64,000 bases of DNA from CAYFUT01 sp964346395 (GCA_964346395.1 CAYFUT010000007.1:1-64000); one strand, 5' to 3'; counted from the first letter of the stretch, positions 8,065 through 16,922 are shown. Notes: generated from the sequence alone by a model not told the origin. A program made the numbers and translations.

Positions 8065-8796
8065 ATGCTAGAAACAAACCAGATCGCTAACTACTTTGGC
8101 CCACTACCAACTAATCAACACTCTTACATTGATCTACACATTCATACCCAGGCTTCTGATGGTTTCCTTGATCTAGATTTCTTAACTAACTTCGTAGCTG
8201 ATAAATCACACTTAATTGCTGTTACCGATCACAATGAAATCAGCAGCAGCGTCAAGTTATATCAGGAAACCAATATTAACATTGTTCCCGGGATTGAAGT
8301 AGGCTGTAAAGACGGTTTTGAACTATTAATCTACTTTGACAAATTAAAGACCTTGCAAAATTTTTATCATTATAAAGTAAAACCGCACAAAAATGATTAC
8401 GAAATTGCCCGTACAGAGAAAGATTATACCTATTATTTAGAAGCAGTAAAAGATTATAATTGCTTTTTGTCTATTCCTCATATTTCTGGAATAGCCCATA
8501 AAAATTACCTTAAGAAAAAACCGTATATCAACCAGGTTTTACAGCAAGTAGATGCTGTAGAAACCTATAATCATTCTCTAACTCGAAAACGAAACCGCAC
8601 TGCGCAAAAAGTAAGAAAACTTAATGGTAAATTTGCTACTATTGGCAGTGACGCTCATTTAAAACAAGCAGTTCGTTCTTTTTATAAACTTCAAAATACT
8701 AAATTTTCTCAATTTGCCTACTGGAAAAATAACGTTTATAATATTTTATCAGTAATTGCTTTATTTGGCAAGCATTTGCACACTCTAATTAATTAA
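8065..8796 (+). CDS. PHP-domain phosphoesterase
   Basis: The 243-residue protein is a PHP-type metal-dependent phosphoesterase. Metal-binding motifs are HIHTQASDG (about residue 25), TDHNE (about 54), GIEVGC (about 79), IPHISG (about 137) and GSDAH (about 195). Its substrate is unknown; related enzymes act on histidinol phosphate or on nucleotides. It is one of few plus-strand genes here, has its own promoter and AAGGAG, and is inserted between rpoD and trmK, which normally adjoin. Its lysine- and asparagine-rich composition is less acidic than its neighbours, which may mean later acquisition. Confidence 0.82.
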   Translation: MLETNQIANYFGPLPTNQHSYIDLHIHTQASDGFLDLDFLTNFVADKSHLIAVTDHNEISSSVKLYQETNINIVPGIEVGCKDGFELLIYFDKLKTLQNFYHYKVKPHKNDYEIARTEKDYTYYLEAVKDYNCFLSIPHISGIAHKNYLKKKPYINQVLQQVDAVETYNHSLTRKRNRTAQKVRKLNGKFATIGSDAHLKQAVRSFYKLQNTKFSQFAYWKNNVYNILSVIALFGKHLHTLIN

Positions 8797-8800
8797 AATA

Positions 8801-8827
8801 AAAACCCCATCTATTTAACAGATGGAG
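8801..8827 (-). terminator. terminator of the dnaG-rpoD operon
   Basis: A hairpin with CCATCT/AGATGG arms and a T-rich tail on the minus strand (GGGGTTTTTATTTT) lies just after the rpoD stop. It also lies at the 3' end of the convergent PHP gene and may serve both. Confidence 0.8.
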
Positions 8828-8840
8828 TTCCTCAATATGC

Positions 8841-10043
8841 TTAGCTTAAATAGTCTTTTAACATCTTGCTGCGGCTGGGGTGGCGTAATTTCCGTAAAGC
8901 TTTAGCCTCAATCTGTCTAATTCGCTCTCTAGTCACCCCAAATTCTTTTCCTACCTCTTCTAATGTCCGCGAACGGCCATCCTCAATTCCAAATCTCAAC
9001 TCCAAAACTCTTTTCTCCCGATCCGTCAAACTCTCCATTACTTCATCCAGCTGCTCCTGCAGTAACATCTTAGATGCTGCTGCTGCGGGTTCAGGAGAAT
9101 TTTCATCTTCTACAAAATCCCCCAGATAGCTGTCTTCTTCCTCCCCAATTGGAGTTTCTAGGGAAACGGGCTCTTGCGCTATCTTTTTTATTTCTTCCAC
9201 TTTATCCGGATCTAAATCCATTTCTTCAGCAATTTCTTCATTAGTCGGTTCTCTCCCTAATTCCTGAACTAAATGGCGGGTAACCCGAATTAACTTATTA
9301 ATAGTTTCTACCATATGCACAGGAACCCGAATTGTACGAGCCTGATCAGCAATTGATCTAGTAATAGCTTGTCTAATCCACCAAGTAGCATAAGTACTAA
9401 ACTTATATCCTTTGGTATAATCAAATTTTTTCACTGCTTTAATTAGGCCTAAATTTCCTTCTTGAATCAGATCAAGAAACAGCATTCCCCGCCCTACATA
9501 CTTTTTAGCAATACTAACTACTAATCGTAAATTAGCAGCAGCCAACTTTTGCTTTGCTTCTCTATCTCCGGCATCTTTTCGGCGGGCCAACTCCTGTTCT
9601 TCCTCTTTATCCAACAGTGGGATTTTCCCAATCTCTTTTAGATACATTTTTACCGGATCATCAATCCCAGCTGCATCCGGTACCCCTAAATCTATATCAC
9701 TAAAATCAAACTCTTCATCTGCTTCTCCCTTTTCCTCTTTCAGTTCTTCTACTTTATCAAAAATATTATTTAAGACCTGCGAAGCCTCTTCCTCATCTAC
9801 TTTCTCTTCCTCCTCCCCCGCTAATTCTGAACTAGCTTCTTCTGTCGGGGAAGCAGTTTCTTTTTCTACAACTTCAATTCCTTCACTAGCAAAAATATCA
9901 TAAACCTCTTCTAACTGATCTTCCTCGAGCTCAATATCAGCAAAAGCCTCTTCAATATCTGCTTCTTCTATTTGTCCTTGATTGCGGCCTTCATCTAATA
10001 ATTTACCTACTTTTTTCTGTATTGCTTCCATATCGGCTGTCAT
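8841..10043 (-). CDS. rpoD: housekeeping RNA polymerase sigma factor RpoD/SigA
   Basis: This is the primary sigma factor that directs RNA polymerase to TTGACA/TATAAT promoters. The 400-residue protein has region 1.1, a very acidic linker (about 70-120), region 1.2 (DDPVKMYLKEIGK), region 2 with YATWWIRQAITRSIADQ, region 3, and the region 4 helix-turn-helix (VTRERIRQIEAKALRKLRHP). It starts one base after the dnaG stop with AAAGGAGGG upstream, so the pair is a dnaG-rpoD operon as in Bacillus. The acidic linker is longer than in Bacillus, consistent with an acidic proteome. Confidence 0.97.
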   Translation of the reverse strand: MTADMEAIQKKVGKLLDEGRNQGQIEEADIEEAFADIELEEDQLEEVYDIFASEGIEVVEKETASPTEEASSELAGEEEEKVDEEEASQVLNNIFDKVEELKEEKGEADEEFDFSDIDLGVPDAAGIDDPVKMYLKEIGKIPLLDKEEEQELARRKDAGDREAKQKLAAANLRLVVSIAKKYVGRGMLFLDLIQEGNLGLIKAVKKFDYTKGYKFSTYATWWIRQAITRSIADQARTIRVPVHMVETINKLIRVTRHLVQELGREPTNEEIAEEMDLDPDKVEEIKKIAQEPVSLETPIGEEEDSYLGDFVEDENSPEPAAAASKMLLQEQLDEVMESLTDREKRVLELRFGIEDGRSRTLEEVGKEFGVTRERIRQIEAKALRKLRHPSRSKMLKDYLS

Positions 10044-10044
10044 A

Positions 10045-11892
10045 TTAGTTTCCCTCCTTTCTCAACTGGTTTTGATATTGGCTGTAATCCTGGAGTAACT
10101 CTCTAAGCTGCTCATTATCTCCTTCTGCTTCTGCTTGTTTAATTTTTGTTTCTAAATCTTCCAGTTTCATTTTTAATTGATACTCCTTTATTCTATTGAT
10201 AGAATCAGCTAGTTCCCGATCTAAATCATCACTTACTACTCCTTCAACAGATAACTTAACCACTAATTCTTCCACCTCTTCACTTTTTATTGCCGTTAAC
10301 AACCTATCTACCTCAATTTTTTTATCTTGTTCATAAAAATCACAGAGTAGAGAAAACAACCGCTTATATTTTTCCTGTTTAAAATCTTCAATTAATAATG
10401 ATTCCCTAATTTGAGGAATATACCTAGGTTGATCAATAATTATCTTAATCACCGCTTCTACCGCTCTTTTATAAGCCAATTGCGAACTGCTTAACTCTTC
10501 TTTCAAGTTGTTATTATTTCCCCAATCATTCTTATTATCCTGATTATTATTAGATTTTTGCCTCTGGTTTCTTTTATAGCGGTTGACTTCTTTCTGTAAC
10601 GAAGTTATACTTTCTTTTTTGATACCTAGTTTTTCAGCCACATACTGTAAATATTCTCCCCGTTCTACTTCATCTTCTACTTGACTTAAAACAGGCACTG
10701 TTTTACGAAAAGCATTTATCTTACTATCTACATCAACAAACTCATTATTGTCCGGTAAAACACTATTAATTTTAAACTCAAGTAAAGGTACTGCCTCGCT
10801 CATTAGTGTTTTAAACCCTTCTTTTCCTTCTTGCTGGAGGAAATCATCTGGATCTTGTTCCTGCGGTAATTCAATCACTTCAACCTGGAGACCAGCTTGC
10901 CGTAAAATATTCAACCCCCGCCAGGTAGCCTGTTCTCCAGCTGCATCAGCATCATAAGCAATATATACTTTATCAGCATACCTGGCCAATAAATTAGCCT
11001 GTCTAGTAGTCAAAGAAGTACCCAAAGAAGCTACTACATTCTTAACCCCCATCTGGTAAGCAGTAATTACATCCGTATACCCCTCCATCATAATTGCTAT
11101 TTCTTGCTCGCGGATAAAAGACTTCGTTAAGTGAAGTCCATATAACGTCTGGCTTTTATCAAAGATCATTGTTTCCGGAGAATTTAAATATTTTGGTTCC
11201 TCATCCGCCGCTAAAACTCGCCCCCCAAAACCAATCGGTTGGCCGCGATGATTAAAAATAGAAAACATCACTCGATTGCGAAAGCGGTCATAATAACCCG
11301 AAGCATTGTTTCTAGCAATCACTAATCCGGATTTAGATAAAATTTGATCAGAATAATCCTTTTTCTTTAAAAATTTATATAATTGCTCCCAGCGGTCAGG
11401 AGCAAAACCTAACTTAAACTTGTGAATTACTTCTGAGGAAAATCCTCTTTCTTGTAAATATTGATACCCCTGATCCCCTAGATTGCTCTCTGTTAACAAA
11501 TAAACATAAAAGCGAGTAGCTAATTTATGAATTTCATATAACTTTTGTTTTTCACTTCGCTTTTTTCTCTCTTCAGCTGACAGATTACGATTCGGCAAAT
11601 CAAGATGAGCCCGATCAGCTAAATATTTAATCGCTTCTACAAAGGTTAATCCTTCAATTTCCATGATGAAATTGAAAATATTACCTCCCGCTCCACAGCC
11701 AAAGCAATAGTACAACTGCTTATCCGGATCCACACTAAAAGAAGGAGTATCTTCTTGATGAAAAGGACATAACCCCATATAATTTTTTCCCCGTTTTTTT
11801 AACTCAGTATACTCCCCTGCAAGATCTAACAAATCATTATTATGCTTTACCTGATCCACAAATTCTTCCTTATAATAGTAATCATCACTCAC
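10045..11892 (-). CDS. dnaG: DNA primase DnaG
   Basis: DnaG makes the RNA primers for replication and works with the replicative helicase. The 615-residue protein has the N-terminal CHC2 zinc finger (CPFH at 42-45, CFGC at 63-66), the RNA polymerase core, a Toprim domain (MMEGYTDV and YDADAAGEQA) and an asparagine-rich linker before the C-terminal helicase-interaction domain. The start is GTG at 11892 with GAGGGTGA upstream. Full length; nothing unusual apart from the low-complexity NNN linker near residue 450. Confidence 0.97.
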   Translation of the reverse strand: MSDDYYYKEEFVDQVKHNNDLLDLAGEYTELKKRGKNYMGLCPFHQEDTPSFSVDPDKQLYYCFGCGAGGNIFNFIMEIEGLTFVEAIKYLADRAHLDLPNRNLSAEERKKRSEKQKLYEIHKLATRFYVYLLTESNLGDQGYQYLQERGFSSEVIHKFKLGFAPDRWEQLYKFLKKKDYSDQILSKSGLVIARNNASGYYDRFRNRVMFSIFNHRGQPIGFGGRVLAADEEPKYLNSPETMIFDKSQTLYGLHLTKSFIREQEIAIMMEGYTDVITAYQMGVKNVVASLGTSLTTRQANLLARYADKVYIAYDADAAGEQATWRGLNILRQAGLQVEVIELPQEQDPDDFLQQEGKEGFKTLMSEAVPLLEFKINSVLPDNNEFVDVDSKINAFRKTVPVLSQVEDEVERGEYLQYVAEKLGIKKESITSLQKEVNRYKRNQRQKSNNNQDNKNDWGNNNNLKEELSSSQLAYKRAVEAVIKIIIDQPRYIPQIRESLLIEDFKQEKYKRLFSLLCDFYEQDKKIEVDRLLTAIKSEEVEELVVKLSVEGVVSDDLDRELADSINRIKEYQLKMKLEDLETKIKQAEAEGDNEQLRELLQDYSQYQNQLRKEGN

Positions 11893-12116
11893 TAATAGTC
11901 ACCCTCTAAAAAACAGTTATTGCCTTTAAAGCTCTTCAAGACATTACTATAAATTCCTGCCTTACTATTAAAATTAATTGTAATTTAATCTCTATCGTCT
12001 ATTTACCAGGTATCTTACACTATATATTATATTGCACATCTCCAATTAAAATTCCTCCTTTAAATTTTTATTCATCAAGTACCAAAAAACTAACCGCTTC
12101 TCCAGCTCCCAAATAG

Positions 12117-12143
12117 AAAAAAAGCCGCTCCCAGCGGCTTTTT
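12117..12143 (-). terminator. bidirectional terminator after the flavoprotein gene
   Basis: AGCCGCT, a CCC loop and AGCGGCT are flanked by A and T runs on both sides, a strong stem with seven T on the minus strand. It ends the flavoprotein transcript. The roughly 220 bases between this hairpin and dnaG hold nothing I recognise. Confidence 0.88.
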
Positions 12144-12181
12144 ACATAAATAGTATTTAATTGTAGATTATATACTAGCAG

Positions 12182-12769
12182 TCAAGTATTTAACTTATTT
12201 GCTACTTGAAAAATACGTTGGCCCAAATTTTCAGCTTCCTGCTGAGCAGTTTCATCTTCTGCTGCTTCCTGTTGTCCGCAGGCTCCTTGATGGCCTACAC
12301 TTTCTCCTTGAGCTCCATCACCTACAATAGTCATCCCCTGCACTAACATCATATCCTGCAAAGCTCTAATAGTCGTTTCTTGCCCTCCAAAGCGGGAGCC
12401 TCCTACAGCAATAGCGCCTCCTACAGTATTAAATAACGCCTCTTCAGTTCTCAATGCCCTCGTCATATCCCAAAAAGATTTCAACTGAGCACTAACAGTT
12501 CCAAAATAAACCGGACTAGCTAAAATTATACCATCAGTTTCAGCCATTAAATCAAAATATTCTGCAAGCAAAGTTCCCTGATAACAACTTTGATTACAAG
12601 GACTTGAACAGTGAACACAAAAAGGAGAATCTAATTCAGCCAGCGGCTTTTTTATATGTAAAATCTGCGTCTCTACATCTTTTCCTTTCATCACATCTAA
12701 CGCCTTATTCAATAAAAAAGTAGTATTCCCTTCTTCATGAGGACTCCCATTAATTCCTATAATCTTCAT
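12182..12769 (-). CDS. NADPH-dependent FMN reductase-like flavoprotein
   Basis: The product of about 195 residues has a flavodoxin fold: MKIIGINGSPHEEGNT binds the FMN phosphate and ASPVYFGTVSAQLKSFWD forms the second FMN loop. Between them is a cysteine group (CVHC, SSPC, NQSC) like those of iron-sulfur flavoproteins, so it may carry a cluster, though the spacing is not the classic one. The C-terminal third is rich in Glu and Gln. ATG at 12769 follows GGGAGGAAA. It stands alone between dnaG and ppdR, downstream of a repeat element; the electron partner is unknown. Confidence 0.82.
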   Translation of the reverse strand: MKIIGINGSPHEEGNTTFLLNKALDVMKGKDVETQILHIKKPLAELDSPFCVHCSSPCNQSCYQGTLLAEYFDLMAETDGIILASPVYFGTVSAQLKSFWDMTRALRTEEALFNTVGGAIAVGGSRFGGQETTIRALQDMMLVQGMTIVGDGAQGESVGHQGACGQQEAAEDETAQQEAENLGQRIFQVANKLNT

Positions 12770-12808
12770 TCTCTTATTTCCTCCCCTCAAAACTATATAA
12801 GATTTTTA

Positions 12809-13093
12809 CATAAGCGTTAACTTAAACCAAATTTTGTTAATTTAAAAGTTTAAAGTAAAATATTAACAAGTATTATGATCATATGGGCAAATGGTTTTTA
12901 TTACGGAGAGTTTCTGTGAAACTCGTAGGATGGGCGGTAGGCTACAAGCAAAACCATAAAATAAAAAACCACCTCTAAAAACCTTTATTCTATGGTTTTG
13001 ATTTGGCTCACAGCTCCCAGCCTATAGCTAATAATACACTAGTTCAATAAAAACAAATCAATTAACAAAATATACCTTAAGTTAACGCGTATG
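12809..13093. mobile_element. MITE-like inverted-repeat element, copy A
   Basis: This 285-bp non-coding segment is bounded by inverted ends of about 32 bases that match at about 26 positions; both share the core CGTTAACTTAA. The same two ends, in opposite orientation, bound a 204-bp segment at 57006-57209. The interior differs between the copies. Copy A contains ATGGTTTT and AAAACCAT (12891-12957) enclosing a structured GC-richer segment. No transposase is present, so it would be non-autonomous. A target duplication is not clear. It fills most of the 370-base spacer before the flavoprotein gene. Confidence 0.75.
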
Positions 13094-13142
13094 ATTTTCT
13101 ATTAACTACCTTATGCAGAAAAAATCAAAATATGCAGGACTA

Positions 13143-13949
13143 TCATCTAACATCTGTTAAAATTTCAGCAGCTATTTCTTCAATCGCAGTATGGGATATA
13201 TCTATTATTCTACACCCTAACTGCTCCATTATTTCTTCAGCGTAAGTAAGTTCCTCTTGAATTCGTTCCAACTTACCATACCCACTCTGCGCACTAAACC
13301 GCATTGACTTTAACCGCTCTTGCCTAATTTTTTGTAAAAGCTCCGGCTCAATTGTTAATCCGAATATTTTTTCCGGCGGCAGCTCATAAATCTCTTCCGG
13401 CGGCAGTACTTCTGGAGATAAAGAAACATTAGCTACTTTATAATTTTCATAGGCTAAATAGCGGCTAATTGGTGTTTTAGAAGTTCGAGAAACTCCTAAT
13501 AAAATTATATCAGCCGATTTTAACTTATTAATATTTTTCCCATCATCACATCGCACCGCAAACTCAAGACAGCTTAATTTATTAAAGGACTTCTTATCAT
13601 GTTGATAACTTAGGCCTACCTCCAACTGCGGCTGCTTATTCAAAATTTGAGAAAATTGCGTTAAAAATGGTCCCAAAATATCCAGCGCTGGAATCCCCAC
13701 CTGTTCAGCTTCTGCTTCTAAATACTCGCATAACTCCGGCAGCACAAGAGTATAAGCAATCACTACATTCTCTTCGTTTTGAGCCTGAGCAATAATCTCT
13801 GTTAACCGGTCAATGCTATTCACATCGGAAAAATTTCTAATATCAAGTTCCTCAATATCAAATTGAATAGCTACCGAATCAATTACTGTTTTTGCCGTTT
13901 TACCAGTAGAATCAGAAATTAAAAATACAGTCAAATTGCTATCGCCCAC
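13143..13949 (-). CDS. ppdR: pyruvate, phosphate dikinase regulatory protein (PDRP)
   Basis: This bifunctional kinase and pyrophosphorylase phosphorylates and reactivates pyruvate, phosphate dikinase, or PEP synthase in other bacteria, and so controls PEP formation. The 268-residue protein begins with FLISDSTGKTA and has the P-loop GVSRTSKTPIS near residue 152, both typical of the former DUF299 family. The GTG start is at 13949. It directly follows the ccpN homologue, the same pair (yqzB-yqfL) as in Bacillus, linking sensing of carbon state to enzyme control. No dikinase gene lies in this window. Confidence 0.92.
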   Translation of the reverse strand: MGDSNLTVFLISDSTGKTAKTVIDSVAIQFDIEELDIRNFSDVNSIDRLTEIIAQAQNEENVVIAYTLVLPELCEYLEAEAEQVGIPALDILGPFLTQFSQILNKQPQLEVGLSYQHDKKSFNKLSCLEFAVRCDDGKNINKLKSADIILLGVSRTSKTPISRYLAYENYKVANVSLSPEVLPPEEIYELPPEKIFGLTIEPELLQKIRQERLKSMRFSAQSGYGKLERIQEELTYAEEIMEQLGCRIIDISHTAIEEIAAEILTDVR

Positions 13950-13980
13950 TTTCCTAGTCTCCCCCCTAAGTAAAAAGTTT

Positions 13981-14679
13981 TTACTTATCTAAACTAAAAT
14001 CTACAAAATATCTAACTAAACTAGTCTTGTTAACTTTACCTACTACTTTTAATTTATGTTCGCGCGAATTAGATTCCGGTTCCATCTCTTCTACTACTGG
14101 TACACAGTCCACTTCATACTCTACTAATTTCTCCATAGCTTCAAAAATAGTATCGGTATTCTGCACAGTAATAACGTGAGGCATTCTTGTCATTGCTACA
14201 CTAACCGGAATTTCTTTAACACCTGTCTCCCCCATTGTTACTTTCAACAAATCTTTCTCAGAAACTACTCCTACCAACGTTTCCAATTCATCAATTACAA
14301 ACAGCGTATCAACATCCTCTAGAAAAAGAGTTACAATCGCATCATAAACTGAATTTTCTTCCTCTTTAATAACTATCGGTACTGATTTAATTTCTTTTAT
14401 CTGCTTACCATATAAATCATCCAGCTCTTTTAAATAAGTACTTTCTCCCGAATAAAAATAACCTACCTTCGGTTTAGCTTCCAGTATATTAGCCATCGTC
14501 AATACTGAAAGGTCAGAGCGTAGAGCTCCCCGAGTTAAATCTAACCGTTCAGCTATTTCTTTACTGGGAATAGGGCCTTCCTCTTTAACTATTTCAATTA
14601 TTGTTTTCTGCCGGTCACTTAAATTAATTTCTACCACTCCCTTCCCCACAAAGCTATTAACTATCTTATCTGACTTCAT
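13981..14679 (-). CDS. ccpN: HTH-CBS transcriptional repressor, CcpN-like
   Basis: CcpN represses gluconeogenic genes in Bacillus. This 232-residue protein has a winged helix (SKEIAERLDLTRGALRSDLSVL) followed by the family sequence PKVGYFYSG and a pair of CBS domains (about 85-225), which probably sense a nucleotide. The ATG at 14679 lacks a clear ribosome site; a GTG at 14637 just after GGGGAAGG would give 218 residues, closer to Bacillus CcpN. ppdR follows at 31 bases and glpX lies upstream, so the group concerns gluconeogenesis. Confidence 0.88.
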   Translation of the reverse strand: MKSDKIVNSFVGKGVVEINLSDRQKTIIEIVKEEGPIPSKEIAERLDLTRGALRSDLSVLTMANILEAKPKVGYFYSGESTYLKELDDLYGKQIKEIKSVPIVIKEEENSVYDAIVTLFLEDVDTLFVIDELETLVGVVSEKDLLKVTMGETGVKEIPVSVAMTRMPHVITVQNTDTIFEAMEKLVEYEVDCVPVVEEMEPESNSREHKLKVVGKVNKTSLVRYFVDFSLDK

Positions 14680-14704
14680 TATAGCAAATAATAGCCAATT
14701 TCCA

Positions 14705-14738
14705 AAGTAAAAAATAAAAACCTACTTCTCAGTAGGTT
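14705..14738 (-). terminator. terminator after glpX
   Basis: Arms AACCTACT and AGTAGGTT (14719-14738) with a four-base loop are followed on the minus strand by a long T-rich tail. It separates glpX from ccpN-ppdR, so ccpN must have its own promoter in the short spacer. Confidence 0.88.
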
Positions 14739-14845
14739 GCAATTAGTCTGCTGTAGTTTTTATTCTAAATGAATTCCCGAAGGAAGGATAACTTATCTCC
14801 TTTTCCGGTTGCTGATAATTATCAATTTTAACCGGCTTAACTCCC

Positions 14846-15793
14846 CTAACTAACTTTTCGATCAACAGAATAGTTAGTAGTCAACTCTCTACTTCGCATC
14901 GAATCCTTAAATTTTTGCAATAGTAAAGAATTAGTTCGTCCTTGTTTAACTCCGGCTAGTAATTCCCCATCTGTAACTCCGGTCAGAGAAAATATGATTT
15001 CTTCTCCAGCTACTAACTGATTAATACCAAATATTTGATTAATATCAGAAACTCCGAGGCCTGTAATCTTATCCATCTCCGTTTGATTACGGGGCATCAA
15101 TTGAGCTTCCATATCTCCGCCTAATACTTTAACAGCCGCAGCAGTCAGAATTCCTTCCGGAGCACCGCCGATTCCGACTGCCACATCAACCTCCTCTTCA
15201 GGTAAAGCAGCTGCTAGCCCTGCTACTATATCTACTCCGCTAATCAACTTTAAATTTGCTCCCAGCCCATAAACTTCCTTAATTAATTCTCGATGGCGGG
15301 GCCGGTCAAGGACTACCACCGTCAAGTCAGAAACTGATTTATCTAAAGCTTCAGCTACCGCTGCTAAATTATCCGCCGGCTTAGCCTGCAGGTCTATTGT
15401 TCCTTTAGCCTGCGGGCCAACTACAATCTTATTCATATAAATATCAGGTACCGACAACAAATTACCGCGAGGCACAGCAGCTATCACCGCTAATGAATTA
15501 GGAGCTTCAGCGGCCGCAAATTCAGTACCTTCAATCGGATCAACTGCAATATCTAATTCACACTTTGCTCCCCCACCTATCTGTTCCCCATAGTCAAGTT
15601 TAGGAGCTTTATCTTTTTCTCCTTCTCCGACTACAATTTCTCCTTTGCTAGGTAACTTAACAGCCGTTTCTCGGATTGCTTCTACCGCTCTTCTATCTAC
15701 TATTTCTTTATCCCCCTGCCCAACAACCGGCGCCACTGACAGAGCAGCCTGTTCAGTAATCTCTAAAAACCCAAATGCTAAATTCCGTTTCAT
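14846..15793 (-). CDS. glpX: fructose-1,6-bisphosphatase class II (GlpX)
   Basis: GlpX hydrolyses fructose 1,6-bisphosphate in gluconeogenesis. The 315-residue protein shows the metal-site motifs VVGEGEKDKAP (about residue 58) and DPIEGT (about residue 85), and GIGGAPEGILTAAA near residue 208. The ATG at 15793 follows AAAGGGG. It lies beside the ccpN-ppdR pair, a sensible place since the CcpN regulon and PPDK control act on the same pathway. This is an insertion relative to the Bacillus glyS-ccpN order. Confidence 0.95.
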   Translation of the reverse strand: MKRNLAFGFLEITEQAALSVAPVVGQGDKEIVDRRAVEAIRETAVKLPSKGEIVVGEGEKDKAPKLDYGEQIGGGAKCELDIAVDPIEGTEFAAAEAPNSLAVIAAVPRGNLLSVPDIYMNKIVVGPQAKGTIDLQAKPADNLAAVAEALDKSVSDLTVVVLDRPRHRELIKEVYGLGANLKLISGVDIVAGLAAALPEEEVDVAVGIGGAPEGILTAAAVKVLGGDMEAQLMPRNQTEMDKITGLGVSDINQIFGINQLVAGEEIIFSLTGVTDGELLAGVKQGRTNSLLLQKFKDSMRSRELTTNYSVDRKVS

Positions 15794-15859
15794 TTATTTT
15801 CAACCCCTTTTAGATTACTGCTGGTTTCAAGTAACTTTATTTTTAGTTACAAATTTAAA

Positions 15860-16513
15860 CTACGTTATATTTGCTTTCTTATCTACTCCCCGGGGCTGCT
15901 CTAAAAACGCCAACAATTGACTATCATACTTTTCAGCCAAAGACAACGGGGTAGCTCCCTGACCATCTTCTATTTGTAAAGCTGCTCCTGCTTCCAATAA
16001 AGTCTGCAAAGCATCACTACTACCATTATTTTTAACTGCCCAGAGGACAGGAGTATTATTCACCCTATCTCTAATCTGTAAATCAGCTCCGGCTCGTAAA
16101 AGAGAACCGACAACTTCGGGATGGCTTTTATTTTCCGTAGCATACATTAAAGGCGTTCTCCCCATCCCTTCCCGAGTATTAACTTCCGCTCCGGCAGCCA
16201 ACAAAATATCCACTACTGTCTGCGAACTGTATTTAGCTGCATACATCAAAGGAGTTTTGCCCAGAGAATTCCGAACATTAACCCAAGCCCCAGCATTAAT
16301 TAAAGTTTTCATAGCTTCTACTCCTGCTCCATGTAAAATAGCTAACATTAAAGCAGTGGTTCCCGTTCTATTACGAGCATTTACATCTACTCCCTCGGCA
16401 ACCAACTGCTTAATTGCTTCTAAATTATTAGAATCTGTTACTGCTTCTAAAAGTCTTTCTTCCTTTTTTCCTTTTCTCCGCTTTTTCACCTGTGGTTTAG
16501 CTTGTAATTCCAC
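15860..16513 (-). CDS. ankyrin-repeat protein
   Basis: The 217-residue protein has a lysine/arginine-rich N terminus (about 8-19) followed by five ankyrin repeats (about 22-205), seen from recurring TPLMYA and AGAxVNxR units spaced by about 33-35 residues. No signal peptide or enzyme domain is visible, so it is probably a cytoplasmic protein-binding scaffold of unknown partner. The start is GTG at 16513 after a six-G ribosome site. It has its own promoter and stands between glyS and glpX, where it is absent from the conserved Firmicutes order. Confidence 0.85.
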   Translation of the reverse strand: MELQAKPQVKKRRKGKKEERLLEAVTDSNNLEAIKQLVAEGVDVNARNRTGTTALMLAILHGAGVEAMKTLINAGAWVNVRNSLGKTPLMYAAKYSSQTVVDILLAAGAEVNTREGMGRTPLMYATENKSHPEVVGSLLRAGADLQIRDRVNNTPVLWAVKNNGSSDALQTLLEAGAALQIEDGQGATPLSLAEKYDSQLLAFLEQPRGVDKKANIT

Positions 16514-16592
16514 TGTATTCCCCCCTAAGGAATAATTATCTTTTATTTTTATTCAAACTATATTTTAGTATTTCCCTCTTTTCTATACATTA

Positions 16593-16620
16593 ATTATAAC
16601 AAATAATTTTAAAAGTGCAA
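16593..16620 (-). promoter_or_regulatory. sigma-A promoter of the ankyrin gene
   Basis: Minus-strand TTGCAC (16615-16620), a 16-base spacer and a perfect TATAAT (16593-16598) lie about 80 bases before the GTG start of the ankyrin gene. Confidence 0.72.
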
Positions 16621-16922
16621 CACATTTTTCTAAAAAGTGTACCATATTAGGTGGAAAAATTAAATTAATTGCTTCTTTTCCTCTCAATAAAGGGCTTAAA
16701 GCTGGTTTTAAAAGTAAAAATCAATTTATAAGTAGTTGAGAAACAGGAGCTTAGCCCGGATTAACCATAAATACACACCATATACCGTCAATATTATCAA
16801 CAATAGTATACACTATTAATTTAATTAAAACTCATAGGCATTAATTTGAGCTGAATTTTAGTAATTTGGAGGTTTAAAAAGGATTAACAAGCTGCCCACA
16901 GCTAATAATACACGATTGCGAT
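16621..16922. other. intergenic stretch with a short sequence shared with element A
   Basis: These 300 AT-rich bases between glyS and the ankyrin promoter have no gene. The only recognisable part is about 29 bases (16900-16928) starting AGCTAATAATACAC that match about 22 bases of the interior of element A (13026 onward). It may be the remnant of a related repeat; inverted ends were not found here. Confidence 0.4.

Noticed and set aside
12891..12957. Riboswitch candidate upstream of the flavoprotein gene
   Set aside because: The segment is structured and GC-richer, but I could not match it to any riboswitch class (c-di-GMP, fluoride, THF, glycine and purine consensus were considered), and it lies inside a repeat element.
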